DNA of 64,000 nt, from contig NC_034409.1 of NCBI RefSeq assembly GCF_002078875.1, forward strand, positions 101,725,636-101,789,635. The letters are read 5' to 3'. The number at the start of each line of letters is the position of its first letter. Position 1 is the stretch's first letter. Shown piece by piece: positions 1 to 13,088 of this stretch. The position numbers and the translations under genes are program-made. The notes under the pieces are model-generated. The model was not told the DNA's origin, searched no databases, and worked only from the letters and a program-made list of their open reading frames with translations. The DNA comes from Numida meleagris. Lineage: Eukaryota; Chordata; Aves; Galliformes; Numididae.

Positions 1-2278
1 CAGCTGATGCAAATGAACAGATGGGTTAAAAAAAAACCAACCCTAATAATTCTTACCCAGATTCACTATGCTCACAAAATACCTAGAAATGCATTAAAAA
101 TAATGGTAAAGGCATAAAACAGCTAAAGTAATCAACTACCTGCTGCATACAGACTCTTCTACTCAAGTGGACATAACTGAGATACAAAACCCTCTATCTC
201 TTAGCATTGAATTCCCTTCTTGAAAAATGTATGTCATCTGTATGTTGGCTCCAGAAAGTTCATTGGATTTTTTTCCTTTCATTTTTTAACAATTTCCAAA
301 GGGAAATGTTTGGAACTGTGTTATATGGAGGAAAGTAAAATAGTGCAGGAAAGCTATCTGGGATAATGAAAGCAATGCATAAAGGAAATTAAATTCGAAA
401 AAAGTTGTTTGCTGCGTTGCATGTAGATAGTAAGTTTATAGAATAATGCCCGTGGGAAATGGAGAGGAGAAACGTCAGTGCTTACATCATATCACAGTCG
501 TGTGCTTCATATTAGAGTTAAAATACTAAATTCAGGTCTTTCTACATTCCTTATCCTTATACGGTGGACTAATTGGTTTTCAGCTGGTTCAGTGAACTGA
601 GTTGGCTGAAGTAATTTAAGAAGAAAGTAGGCTCCATGGCTGGAAACAGGAGATGAGAGACAGGTACATTTCATTTCATGTGGTCCCATGTGACTGAAAT
701 GCTGCTAAGTTTCTTTCAGTGCAAAATCAATTGAATTGACAGGGACCAAACTCCTAAACTTCTGAAGCTGTAATTTTTAGAGTGTATCTGTGCATTTCCT
801 ATGCAGTCTGAGAGGCCTTGAATGGGATCAAACTAGGGCATTAAATTAACGCCTGAGATAAGAAAATTTGTCTCATTTGGGCTTATCTCACCTTGCAGCA
901 TTGCTGGAAAAGACCCTTCCCAAAGAGTCTTAAGGGTTTGTAAATCAGAAGGGCAGAATAAACACTTAAAAAATGACAGTGATCTGAAGAAACTCACAGG
1001 CTGCAACTTGCACTACCTAGAACATACCAGTTAAAGGTAGCTATACCTTCTACCAATGTGTTTTGTTCCTCTAGAAGAGTGAGCAGAACACATCTGCAGT
1101 ACTGCAGCTTTTGTCACTATCCCAGTTTTCAAAAAAAAAATGCCAAATTTTTACTGTAGGTGAGAGAGACGTAGGTTTTCTTCTAGTCTCCCTGTCATGA
1201 GAACAAACATTGGGAAGTAGAAAGATTTGCCTGAATTCACTCAAAAGTCACTGAGCTGGTGGATGAGCAGGCTGAAGTTGCATGAAGATGAATATATTGT
1301 ACCTTGCACAGCTGGTGCACAGAACAGTTTGAGTGTGACTACACAGTCATGCACAACTAATTTGTTACATATGATGCATGGCTTTGGTCTGGCCTCTAAA
1401 GCTTAGCATAATATTATTTTTTCCCATTTACTGAAGGAGCTATTGCAAGTCACAGAGATTTGAGATAAGAGCCATATTCTGGTTAATAATTTTCCAGGCT
1501 CCCTTCCCAAAACTCTCATAGTTTCCAAGGAAGAACTTTGACCTAAACTACCTCTGGCTCAAGTTAGAGACTTTCAGGCCTACTGCTCCCCCTAAAACCA
1601 TCTGTGAAAGCATGACCACCTTCATTTGTTCACTAGAGACAGGAAAATCCCAGAATGCTATGCAAGCTCCCAGGTTTTCCTTTGGTGTTTTGGATTAACT
1701 AATTTCCAAATTAAAGTCATATAAAATTGACTTTTTAGTTGACTAAATTTTGCAGTGCAAAAGCAAACAAACAAATAAAGAACACCAAACACAACAACAT
1801 GGTTTCCTTGATTTATTTTGGAAAAGATACTGAAGTCACTATTCAGATGAAAACAGCATCAATACAATGTGTCTGAGCTACAAGTTGTATCTGAAAAGGA
1901 ATCAATACATTATTTGGAGTAAATAAACCAGTTAGGTAAAGCAGGAACTGCCACCACAGGTCCTTCAACCCAATCTGAAAGATCCTTTATCTCTGACAAG
2001 ATGTTCTGAAGCACCAGGCATAATGAAGCTCACTTTATTTCTGATTTATGTTCAACGATGTATTGGCTTCAACATATGGAACGTTTTGAGACACTCCTGC
2101 TTCCTCTGAACTTTTTTTCTAACAATTAAATAAGTTTTTTTCTTTTGTGTGGATTTGCCAATGCCTAGGGCAAATATTTGGTCAACATTTAAGCCAAAAT
2201 CAAGGGTGGAAAAAGTGGTTCCATCCTTCTTTTGTATTGCTACAAATATTCATGCCACCACACAACGAAAATTGATTA

Positions 2279-2314
2279 AATTTTTTTTTCCTTTTTTTTT
2301 GGGTGGGGAGGGGG
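2279..2314 (+). repeat. T-rich tract followed by three G-runs
   Basis: A pyrimidine run of T and a few C passes directly into GGG-T-GGGG-A-GGGGG. There are only three separate G-runs, so it falls one run short of a canonical intramolecular G-quadruplex motif. It is a low-complexity tract with no repeat-family identity. Confidence 0.7.
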
Positions 2315-5300
2315 AAGCTATATCACTGTTGAACAGAAGAGTGGCCTTATCTCTAGGTTAGATATATAGAAGAAACAAACCGAGAGTTAAATGGATTTAA
2401 ACAAAACCTCATTTAAACAGACGATAATCAATATGAAATACATCCAATTTTTTTTGTTTTCTTAAAGACGTATTTGGAGTATGTGAAAACAGCAGGCATG
2501 TGAGATTAAAGATAAACTTGAATAGTCAGACACTTTAGACTGGAGGCCATTTTCTGGTCCTAAGGAAAAAAAAATATAAAAAACATATAAGTGATTAAAA
2601 TACAATTGCCAGTGCAATATAAGTAAATAAGCACTAGTAGTATGTGATCTAAAGTGCCAATCTAAGACGCAAAGCTCAGAGAACTACTGGGAAGTTATAT
2701 TGATGTAGAGACCCTATGAAAAGGTTTGCTCTTTTCAGTAGGTTAGAAGCAGGATTCTTTGTGAGAATTTGTGTGGATTGTTGCCTGTGCCAAATCCAGT
2801 AGATACATTTTTAAAAAATCCTGTGCATTATGGTTGTCCCTCTGGTACCTTTTACAAGCAATAACTGTACTTTAAAGAGAGAAACTATAATGTGTGTATT
2901 AGCAATTTTCTCACAACCTACCATTTCTGTATATGAGCTGTACCATTAAATGGCCAGAATTAATAACATTAAATGATCCTGAGTGCACATTCGTTAATAA
3001 TCAGAAAGAAATGGATTCCAGTAGAAGGCTTAAAATTAAGGAACTTTTTTATTTCTGGCAGGCAATAGATAGGAAAAACTTAACTGAGCCAATGCAAAAA
3101 TGTCAAGTTGTTGTTATCAGAATAGTAAAAATGTTATGGAAACATGTTTGTTATTGATTTATGATGAGGAATGACTTTTTTGCTTTTGCTTTTTTGCTTT
3201 GGAAATTACAGTGTCAGGAAAGAAACTCGACATGAGTCTCCCTTTCTTCATCTGCTATGATTTTTTTCCCTTTTTCTTGTGTTGCAACTTATAGAATGCC
3301 CTCCAACACAACTTGGAAAATTCATTGCTTGAACCTGTCAAAGGTCATGACTGTCTGTAAAAATTCAGAGAAGACTTGATTTTGGTTTTAATCTATGTAC
3401 CAATCGCTTCTATTGGACTCAGCACAGAATTTAATTGGATTCACTCTCAGGATAAGATCTTTCCACTCACAGCTCTGCAAATTCCTTTATCCATTATTAT
3501 GTATTCATATATTATGTATTTAAAAAGTGTTGAAGTAAGTTACCTATACTTATGGCAACCAAACTTCAAAACTGCAAGGGAAACTTGTTACTATTCTAAG
3601 GGTTTAAAAATAGCACTACAAAGGTACACGAGTACAGTAGCTATTGATATTGTGGTTTCATGGCAGCAGAATTTATATTAGATTCTTATTCTCATCTCAC
3701 TGTTTTGATCAATCTCCCAATAAGTAAATTTCATTAACATGCAGTCATCTGTACCTCTCTTAATGCACAACCCAACACTCCTCTCACAGGGTGGATTATA
3801 TTAAAGGGAGGTTATATTTACTATGTGTGCTGCACAGAAGAGCTCACTCTGCCCACAGTCCAACTCCCAAACACCAAGTGATCATTTTAGCTCAATGTCA
3901 GCTGTATGTTAGAAGAATCACTGTGACAGATAGTTTAACTCATGCTTGGTACCACTCTAGCATGGTTACAGACTTTTTTCCCCAGCATTGTTCAGAAGTA
4001 GGACTCAGCTTGCCTCTGCCTCAGTGCTACTTGATACAATTGTGTGGGTTTGGACAAACACTGCAAATTTAACAACATTGCAGATTTTGTCTTGACACTT
4101 CAAACTCAGTGAGATTTTCCATGGTCTTTGATAGAGCTCAGATTTCACTGTTTCACTGTAGCTGTCAGGCGGAAAAAGAGCTTAATGATTAAATAAGACT
4201 CTTGTTCTTCTGTCTTCTGAAAGAAGAGTTATTGAGACACTGAGTAAAAAAGCAAGAGGGAGTGACATTATGTGGAAGACAATGTCACTGACACATGAGA
4301 TAGGAGCTCAGAATTAGAACTACAATTTTTGATAGTAATTAATAATTTGAAAAATATGATTCATAAGTGGACGATGATTTTCCTCATTCTAGACTTTCTC
4401 ATTTTCAGATATATATCACATCATTCTTTCACTAAATTTTATTTTCAGTGCCACAAAAATCAGCAGATGCTGCTTACAACTGTTCTAGTTTTTACACTGA
4501 CATAAAAAGCTAATTTGAAATTAACTTTAGTGAGCACTATTTGCTCAATTATAGCATGGAGCTGTAAGGGAAAATGGCAAGTTATGACTGAGGGTTTGTT
4601 TTATACGATCCAAGCACCAGTTCTTGAGGGGTTTTGCAAAACCACTGAGGTTTCTAGAAAAAAAAAATTATTCCTTCTTCCTCTGGCTCTTATTTATGTT
4701 CATAAAATAATTAATTTTTTCCAGATCTCTAGCACACAGTGTAACATTTGCTTTCTGGGTTGTCTGAAATTCTGCTTTCTTGAAAGACACACTTCTAGGT
4801 AAAGCCATTACAATTGGTATGTAGAAAGATTCCCTTGTGTACAATGTATAGGACCAAAATAATTTGGGGTGCTGAGGACAACTGTAAGAATAGTTATTTG
4901 TCATAGCAAGGTGAAACACCTAGACCTAAAATTGAAGAATTGACGTTCAAATGTTTCATTAGTACCAATACATAAACAAATGCAGGACAAAGTTTCTATT
5001 TTTCAATTTAGGCTTACCTGTTTTTAGTTGCTGTGTTGCTTCAAATCCACTTATGTGTCTCAGATCCCCTGCATGGTGACTTACTGTACTAATGGTAGAA
5101 TGTTAATATTCAATTACACACAAAGTGTTTGTGCACAAGACCTGACTTTGCACACACACTGCAAAACAGATTATACTGAATTTAGCTGTTTCTCATATAT
5201 CCTGCAGAAATCATATATTACATCTTGACTAGCTACATAAATACCCTTTCACAGTAGCTGCTTATATACATATTTTTGGTTTGCATATGCATTCTTATGA

Positions 5301-6242
5301 TATTAATGTCTGTTTCAAGTTTGTTTCAATGTTTGGTTAAAATAGTGCCTTCTGTTCAAGGCACTGCAGTAAAATAAATAAATTCTCTGTCCACAGCAGA
5401 ACTGGAATGGTTAATTTTGTTGATTATCTTCAAGATACTAGAAATTCCCATCAGCTTGTCCCTGTATATTTTGGACTTAGCAGTAAACTTAAAATAGGAT
5501 TCAAATAATAAAGCCTATGCCCATATTTGTATATAAAGCATCTAGGCATTCTGGGAAACATTACAAGCATCAGTTGCTGGAAAGCAAACAAAACCCTCCT
5601 GACCCTTTCCCATGCACATGCATGTTTAGAGAAGGAACTACTGCCTTCTTCCACCAGATCTGCATTTTGATTGAAGTTCCCTCATCCTAATTTTCAAATA
5701 AATGCAGAAGAGTTTTGTGATCTTATAGTATATCCTATATTCTTTATCCATTTCTATCTGCTGCACCTAAGCCCTCAAGAATCTACTACATGTGTGCGGA
5801 TATGTGAGCAGACACTTCAGTGTATTAAAACTGTAGCTGCATTCAAGCACAGTCGACTCCTGAGCACATTACTGTCCTTAGAATAAATAAGCATACATGA
5901 CATTACAACATGCACCATAAGTAACTTAGATTACAACTCATTTAAATAATATTTCTAACAAGCATTTTTAGTGGAATGTCATCATTCTACCAACAGGATT
6001 AACCTATTAACAAATGTTTGGTTTTTCCCTGTATCTCTATATTTTTCTTTCTGGAATGGTACATTGTTGCACACAGAACACATGTAACATTCAAAGAGTG
6101 GATTAAAAGTCAGAAAAGGGAGCAAATAACATAAATAACCTTTCAAATATGGAAATTTCCAGTGTTTGCTGCCATGTTCGTAGCCAAGATTTCACATATG
6201 TCTTCTACATGAGCAAGGGAAAATACAAGGGAGGTGGGGCAG

Positions 6243-6260
6243 TATCATATTCATATGATA
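6243..6260. repeat. Perfect 8-bp inverted repeat (hairpin)
   Basis: TATCATAT and ATATGATA are exact reverse complements separated by the two bases TC. The arms are AT-only apart from one C/G pair, so the stem would be weak. A hairpin this short is expected occasionally by chance in AT-rich DNA. Confidence 0.6.
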
Positions 6261-6630
6261 TTCATGTTGAAAGGGACATGAACTACAGATAATATTTTAT
6301 TGACTGTATTATAATTCAGAAGAAGTTAGGTTTTGATCATGAAAACATCTCATGGTTGGACGCAACTGAACAAGCCAATAACAATCAAAAATCTTTCAAG
6401 ACGGTAAGTTTGGAAAAAATACTGATCCAAAATAACTGTTCTGGATATAACTAATGGCATAGTTGCACCAAACTACCATGCTGAATGAAAGGCTTAGACT
6501 CACTGAAATATTGGTTTGTCTGTAAGCATTCATATAAACCTTAGTGAAAAAAAAAATACATAGACAATGGATATTTTTATGCAATTTTGATATTACCAGT
6601 ATAATGCCATTATCATAGTTTAAAATTACA

Positions 6631-6805
6631 GGATCATGGTGGCTAAGAAGGTCCTCTGAAGGTTTTCTAGTCCACCTTCCTGCTCCAAGGAAGACTAACC
6701 TCCTGGTAGTGTCAGAGTGCTTATGTTTTTGTCAGGTGATAAAAATCTTCAGCAATGGCAATTCCACAGCCTCTCAGGAGAATCTATTTCAGCTCTCAAG
6801 GACTT
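6631..6805 (-). mobile_element. Old, diverged CR1 LINE 3' fragment (probable)
   Basis: Read on the minus strand, this matches the layout of the CR1 3' end at low identity. Visible anchors, in plus-strand order, are GATCATGGTGG, then a degenerate version of the 'ctagtccaccttcctgctcc' block, then 'caattccacagcctctcagg' where other CR1 copies have the 'ttccacaacctctctggg' coding block. The terminal octamer repeat is largely lost. No reading frame survives. Divergence is clearly higher than in the CR1 copies at 10.0 or 45.7 kb, so it would be one of the oldest insertions here. A masking search is needed to fix the ends. Confidence 0.6.
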
Positions 6806-9800
6806 TCATCGTGGGAACCCACCCCACCCTCACCCCTAGTATAAATTAAAACATACCTTTAAATCTATCCATCCAAATGTTACGGAGTTTTTTTTCAGTG
6901 TTGTCTCAAATAGAAGCATGATGCATCCATTTTGAAAGATAGCAGTCCAAGTAATAAATCTTTGCTAGTAATCAACCCATTGGGGCCACACAGGAAGAAT
7001 TAATGACAATCTATTGCACTGAAAAAGCATTTGGCATTTAAATTGGCTGTCCCGCTCTCCATCTCACTGACATTATTGTTTCCTGGTCAAGAACTCTACA
7101 CTTAGAACCTCGGCTCACCAGCTGGGTGCCTACCGTGCATAATAATGCATGTCAGTAAAGAAAATGTTACAGATAATTTTATTGATTATATGAACTGACA
7201 GACAGTATTTCTGTTCTCAAAAAACTTTGGTTTCCAATAAACTTTTGTTTCCAGTCTTTTTCATACAGAGATTAACAGCAGCACAGGACTCAAAAAAAAT
7301 GCCACTCAAATGATATTTGTTGATTTAGCCTGCTTTTATGCTTAAGGCCGCAATATTTAATTGTCTGTCTCTCTACAAGCTACACTGTAGGTATGAATGT
7401 AGTTTGCAATATGTAGACCATTGGCAAAAAAGGAAAGGTCAATCTATCTCCACCTACAGTGGTTGGCCATTTGATTTCAGCTTTGGGATGAAAACAAGTA
7501 TGTTCAAGATTACCAGAGGATTGATACTAATACTACAGGGTTTCCATCACAGTTATCTTCACAAGACAACACTGGAGCCCAGCTTATGGTTTTTTACCCC
7601 TTTACTTACATACCATAAACAAGGTACTCACTGTTTCGCCAGCCACCCAAAAAGGTTCACAACCTGAGTGACTATTCATTCCTGCTGCTCACCCACACAT
7701 AGATCTGTCTGATTTTAGATGGAACTGTACTCAGAGGTGTCATTTGTGTGCTGTCAATAAATGAACCTTTTCATCCTTCCTCAGTTTAGCACTTCTCTTT
7801 CCAAAACAAAAATTCTCCTCCCTGGCCTTTCCAGGAGGTGAGTGGGTTGCCCTGTTCCCTTCTGCTTTTGTTTCTTCCGTGATGTGATGTGCTGTGCCAT
7901 GCTTGCAGGACCATCAGCTGGCTCTTCTTCCTGACTTTCAGAGGATTGTGAAGTAAACTTCTTTATGCTTTCTCCACACTCTGGAAGATGCCAGGAAGCC
8001 CAGAGGCTTTCTGTTTCATCCTCCTTTCCTCAAGGCAGATGGGATAGGGAAGAGCAAGGCTGACAAAGACATCTGGAAAGGATCTGTCTACCTCACTGTT
8101 GCTCAAAACAACATTCAGTCAGGATTATGTAAAGCACATTCAAAGCAGCATCTTATTCAATTCAGATGAACTTAAGATTCAACTCAAACATTTAACACAA
8201 TTCTAACTCCCAGTCTGCTGCCTATATCATCCATTCATCTAAATCAAAACAAAGGAGACAGACTGTAACTCTGGGCAGCATCTTTGTTTTGCAACAATTT
8301 ATTTTTGGTTCCACTCATATTCTTTAAGTGAAAACCAATATTGTTGACCACTGAATACTTCCAGAAGACACAATTAACTCATAACTCATATAAAGGAAAG
8401 ATAATGGAAGAACATGTAATACAAGTAGCAATTCTGAAAAGTTCAGTTTCACACAGTTTAAAGTGAAATTAAATTACGTTTGCTCTGATTTCAGTATATC
8501 TCAATAAGTGGATTTCAGAACAAACTTTAATGAAAAAGAAAAGACATAAAAGGTGTGGCGTGGATGTGTGTTTGAGAGAGAGATAGAGAGGGAAGAAAAG
8601 GGTGTTCCTTGCTTGAAACAAAGTATTAATTAGTTGAGCGTGTCAGCCTTAGGAAATTATATAGACCAGTCAATATGAAAACCATTATATCACATATACT
8701 TATCTATTTCAGGTGACCTGGTAAATCTGTCACTCCTTGCAAGTTCAAATTCCTAAGATTTCCTTCAAATTCTTCAATCTACTTATTACAGAAATCATTC
8801 TGATATTGCATTAATAAATACTCTAAAACAGCTGTAACGCAGATCCTGAAATTCATGGATACATAGGTTTTCACATCACTGTCTCTTCTGAACAAAAGCT
8901 TCAACTAGAAGCTGACTAACTGGATCACATTTAGATACCTTCAAAAGTTTCATGGTAAATGTGTAGGCAAGTTAGTACAGTCACAGTTAGTCGGTGCTAT
9001 GAAACTACTTGATAATCAGATAAAGAGCATGGCAGGTCATTCTGCCCTGGTATAAAGAGATCAGAAACTTTTATGTCCCCAACTCACCAAGGATACATAA
9101 ACTCTGCCTTACTGAGATTATTTTTGTTGTAAGAGAACATAACTAATTCATCTGTTCTAGAATAACTGAGGTAAGTTTCTGCACGGGAACTATTTGAGGC
9201 ATACCCTTCATGCAGTTTTCTGCAGAGAAAAACCCAGCATACTCTCCTTCACTGAAGTTCAGTACTGTCTTTAAAAGGGCTTTTACAGCTGTTTTATAGG
9301 AACAAGAAAGATCATTAAAGAGTGAACACTACTAGTAACATTTCCATTGAAGTGTACTTTACAACAGAGAGGGGACCGTTCCAGCTTTTTTTCAGATAAG
9401 ACAAAAAAAAGTACAGAAGAACGAAAAGATTCTCTTGGTTATGCAAGACTCTTGTCTTGATTTGTGGCCAAGTCTGGATCATAATCTCTATGATTTCAAA
9501 ATATCGTGTTGGAAATTTCACTGGAATATTAATAAACAAATAGCTGTACTGATGGACTGCAACTTCCCTTATTCTGCGTGCAGCCTCCATACTACTGGAG
9601 AATAGATTTGATTATAGTATTCATCAATAGTTGTGAAAAGCCTGAATGGAAAAATTGTAAACAGATAAAAAAAAACATTAAACTGAAGGATTCAATTTTT
9701 CTGTTGAGGGTTCAGTGATACCTAACAGAAAACCCTCAAATCATGAATGGATCCTCCTTTCTGATTTCTGTCGAGAAAAAACTGTAACTTGATAGGTAAA

Positions 9801-10046
9801 GCACAAAGTGCGAAGACTCAAGTTCAAGATCCAGTTCTACCAAATTCTCTCTTCTGTGTGTTTATTAGGTATTTTTTGTATGTTTTGTATTGGTATGGAA
9901 CTAAAACCAAACATTTCAAAGACTCAATTTTCCATAAAACAGAATCCTTATTTCCTTCCCAGGATTAAAATGCTTTTTCTTGACTTCTGTTGAACTCCAG
10001 TAAAGACAGACATTTGAGAGTTTCATTCTCCACCAACATGCCCTTT
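6806..10046. other. Unique non-coding DNA between two CR1 copies
   Basis: No gene or repeat family is recognised. A GA-rich simple tract lies near 8570-8600. The longest frame, 7338-7667 on the plus strand (109 codons), has no domain, no compositional bias toward coding and no homologue I recognise, so it is not called. A slightly more GC-rich patch at about 7790-8090 shows nothing identifiable. Confidence 0.55.
8566..8600 (+). repeat. GA-rich simple-sequence tract
   Basis: A short degenerate (GA)n stretch, interrupted by T and by GG. It follows a TG-rich segment. It is ordinary low-complexity sequence. Confidence 0.6.
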
Positions 10047-10938
10047 AGAATCATAGAATCATAGAATTAGCTAGGTTGGAAAAGACCTACAAGATCATCC
10101 AGTCCAACCATCCGCCTACCACCAATAACCCCACTAAACCATGTCTCTCAACACAATCTCTAAACGTTTCTTCAGCACCTCCAGGGACAGTGACTCAACC
10201 ACCTCTCTGGGCAGCCCATTCCAGTGCCTGACCACTCTTTCAGAAAAGTAGTGATTCCTAGTATCCAGCCTAAATATCCCCTGGCACAACTTGAAGCCAT
10301 TCCCCCTCGTCCTGTCACTAGTTACAAGAGAGAAGAGGCTGACACCCAGCTCACCACAGCCTCCCTTCAGGTAGTTATAGAGAGCGATAAGGTCTCCCCT
10401 CAGCCTCCTCTTCTCCAGACTGAACAATCCCAGCTCCCTCAGCCGCTCCTCATAAGGCCTGTGCTCCAGACCCCTCATCAGCCTCAATGCCCTCCTCTGA
10501 ACACGCTCCAGGGCCTCAATGTCTTTCTTGCAGTGAGGGTCCCAAAACTGGACGCGGTACTCAAGGTGCAGCCTCACCAGTGCTGAGTACAGAGGGACAA
10601 TGACTTCCCTACTCCTACTGGCAACACTATTTCTGATACAAGCCAGGATGCCATTAGCCTTCTTGGCCACCTGGGCACACTGTTGGCTCATGTTCAGCCG
10701 AGCATCGACCAACACCCCCAGGTCCGTTTCCTCTGTACAGTCTTCCAGCCACTCTGCCCCAAGCCTGTAGCGTTGCCTGGGGTTGTTGTGGCCAAAGTGA
10801 AGGACTTAGCACTTGGTCTTGTTGAACCTCATACCATTGGCTTCAGCACAGAGATCCAGTCTATCCAGATCTCTCTGTAGGGCCTTGCTAGCCCCAGGTC
10901 GATCAACGCATCCTGCCAGCTTGGTGTCATCTGCGAAC
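10047..10938 (-). mobile_element. CR1 LINE, 5'-truncated, well preserved
   Basis: This is a non-LTR retrotransposon of the CR1 clade inserted on the minus strand. The plus-strand left edge carries the reverse complement of the CR1 3' terminal repeat (AGAATCATAGAATCATAGAAT), followed by an approximately 85-bp 3' UTR and then the ORF2 C-terminal region. The right edge stops just inside the FADDTKL reverse transcriptase box at about 10938, a typical CR1 5' truncation. I see no target-site duplication, as is usual for CR1. Only one in-frame stop is visible across about 800 bp of coding remnant, so this is one of the younger copies in the window. Confidence 0.95.
10134..10938 (-). pseudogene. CR1 ORF2 (reverse transcriptase) C-terminal remnant
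   Basis: Translated from the minus strand, the frame begins at the RT catalytic-box remnant FADDTKLAG. It continues through [18 protein letters not shown] and FNKTKC, meets one stop codon (plus-strand TTA at 10806-10808), and resumes as VLHFGHNNP. From the Met at 10715 it is open for 193 codons to the natural end LRDMV. Hallmark CR1 blocks are visible: [49 protein letters not shown] and [14 protein letters not shown]. The 5' half of RT and the whole endonuclease domain are missing through truncation, so no activity is possible. It is a dead fragment, not a host gene. Confidence 0.93.
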
Positions 10939-13088
10939 TATGATATCAGGCCAGAAGAGTGCCTCATGTAGCTTGCAAGCTCATTCATATAAAATAATTG
11001 GCTATGATACATGGCTGAAGTAAATACACAGCCCCAGCTGTGGTAGACAACAGCATATTAATATGAAATGAGAGGAAATTTCAAGCATTTCCAAATAATT
11101 AAAAAAAAAAAACCACTAAATCACCTATAATGAGAAAATACCTTGTACTGGGTCCACTTCGAAGTATAATCTTGGAAGTTCAAAGCCTTATCTAATCTTG
11201 AAGATGAATGTACCCATTACATAGCATTGCTGTAGCATTGCTGTCCACAGGCTCCAGCAACAGAAATGTTTTCACTCTGATCAAGATAAGTATTTGTAGA
11301 GAGTTCATTTGGTATATATCTTTAATTTGTCTAAAGAGAATGAAAAAGATAAAATATGTTGTACTATCTCCTTCTAAATATTGACTTTTTGAACTAAAAT
11401 TACTGATAATAAGCAGTGTTTTTTCCTCTCTGCTTTCATTCTGGGATTTCAAAAGTGAGAAATTTCCACTCATTATCAGCCAAGCAATCATTACTTGGCA
11501 GTCAGTAGGGTCAGTGTCACCAAAAGCAGTATTTGCTTGTGAGGAACCTTTGTCTTCCTTCTCAGAGTGCACATTTTTACCTGATTATTTCCTCATGATC
11601 AGCTGCAGTCATGTTGGTTGAAAACAGCACAAATATCCCAGAAATGAATCATAATTCAGAAGGAAAAAAAATAAACATCCAACTGGCAATAAGCTTGTTT
11701 CTTGTCTTTTTTTTTTCAGTCTCAGAAGATGGAAGCATTGTAACACAAACACTTTTAGTTTCTTCAGGTCCATGAAGTCAATAATTTAATCTAAACCATA
11801 TTTACTGTGCAAAGTGTCTACATGAATGCAACACTGTGGGTGAGAATTATATACCCTCTCTCAAGTCAAAATTTAGTTTCTCAAAGCACAGTTATTTGAG
11901 GCAAAATCCTGACACAACTAGATGACCACTTGAGTTTGCAGATGCTTCTAATCAGCATTTTTATAGAAACTCAGAGAGATACGGAAAGACCAAAAAACTA
12001 GGTAAACGCATGCTCCGCTAGACAAAATCAAGTAACTATAGTATTACATTAGATCTAAAAACTCAGTTCTTTAACAATCAGGATCAGGGCAGAGGGAAGA
12101 TGAATTTGGAGATAAATACAGAGGCTCTAATACATACCATCATATTAATTCTGTTTCACAGTGAAATGTCTTTATTTCTGTATGACTCCATTCTCATTTG
12201 AAAGTTATGTTCTAGGTCACGGCAGTTATCTATAGTTGCTTGTGGCAAACACTGTTTCCCTCAGTAGTGCCCTATGACAACGTTTTCAATCAAGGTTTCA
12301 TCACAGTCTTTAATGTGACGGTTGAACAAATGACCACATGGATTCTGACTCACTTTAAATAATTTACATGTATTATTTAACTGACTCACTTTGGTTAAAG
12401 ATGTAGATTTAATAACAGGCATTAGCACAAGGTTAGAAGTATGTTTGCCCCAATATCCAAGTCTTACAAGGGAGTGGGACAAAAGCTAGACCTGCTCTTC
12501 TGGACACCCAATGATACTAAGTAAATGATTTTGATTATGCCCATGAACTCTGACTCTAGTGTGCCCAGGACACCAGAGGATCCATCTATAATGGCAGTGC
12601 AAATGTACCTCACACATGTAGGCAAGCCCACACAAATCTTATGCTCAAGTGCATCAAGTCTGAAACTTTCAGTAGTGTCTCCAGTGTGCTCAGCAAAGCT
12701 GGCCTTTTCCTAAAGCATCTGTCTCTGTGCATGAACAACATACATCTGGATTTCCAACACAGAAACGCAGCAGTTCTAGGCAGTGCTCTTGCAACATATA
12801 GGGTGATCTTAGCTGTTTAGGGTCATTTTTTCTATGGATAAGGACTGAATGTGCCTCAGAATAAATATGCACGTAATACTTTTGATAAAGTCAGCACTCT
12901 AGGATCACTTCCAAATAAGCTGTTTAAAACACTCATTATTGATGGAAGATTCATGAACTGAGAACTATTTGAACTCTAATACATCTGATCATTTTATGCT
13001 TGTAATGACATGTCTTCAGCTTACAAAGATTATTTCACATCACTGGAAGTGCATCTAGAATGTAGTTTTGTAAAAAAAAATAACAAAA
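10939..13088. other. Unique AT-rich non-coding DNA
   Basis: No gene or repeat family is recognised. An A13 run lies at about 11100 and a T-run near 11708. A 126-codon frame at 11192-11572 on the minus strand has no recognisable domain, low-complexity hydrophobic and serine content and no splice framing, so it is not called. Confidence 0.55.

Larger units (their letters stand above)
1..6630. other. Unique AT-rich non-coding DNA, no gene recognised
   Basis: No repeat family, RNA gene or convincing coding exon is seen on either strand. The reading frames present are short (at most about 100 codons), with no recognisable domain and no consistent splice-site framing. Visible low-complexity content is an A10 run near 1131, an AAAC run near 1766, a T-rich to G-rich transition at 2279-2314 and a T/G tract near 3178-3200. 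A short perfect hairpin lies at 6243-6260. The stretch could be intergenic or intronic; ancient decayed repeats cannot be excluded by eye. Confidence 0.6.

Noticed and set aside
7338..7667. 109-codon plus-strand frame
   Set aside because: No domain or signal sequence and no supporting gene structure.
10224..10880. Plus-strand frames of 65 and 120 codons
   Set aside because: Antisense shadows of the CR1 ORF2 remnant on the minus strand.
11192..11572. 126-codon minus-strand open frame
   Set aside because: No domain, no homologue recognised, no splice framing, and a length attainable by chance in 64 kb of AT-rich DNA.
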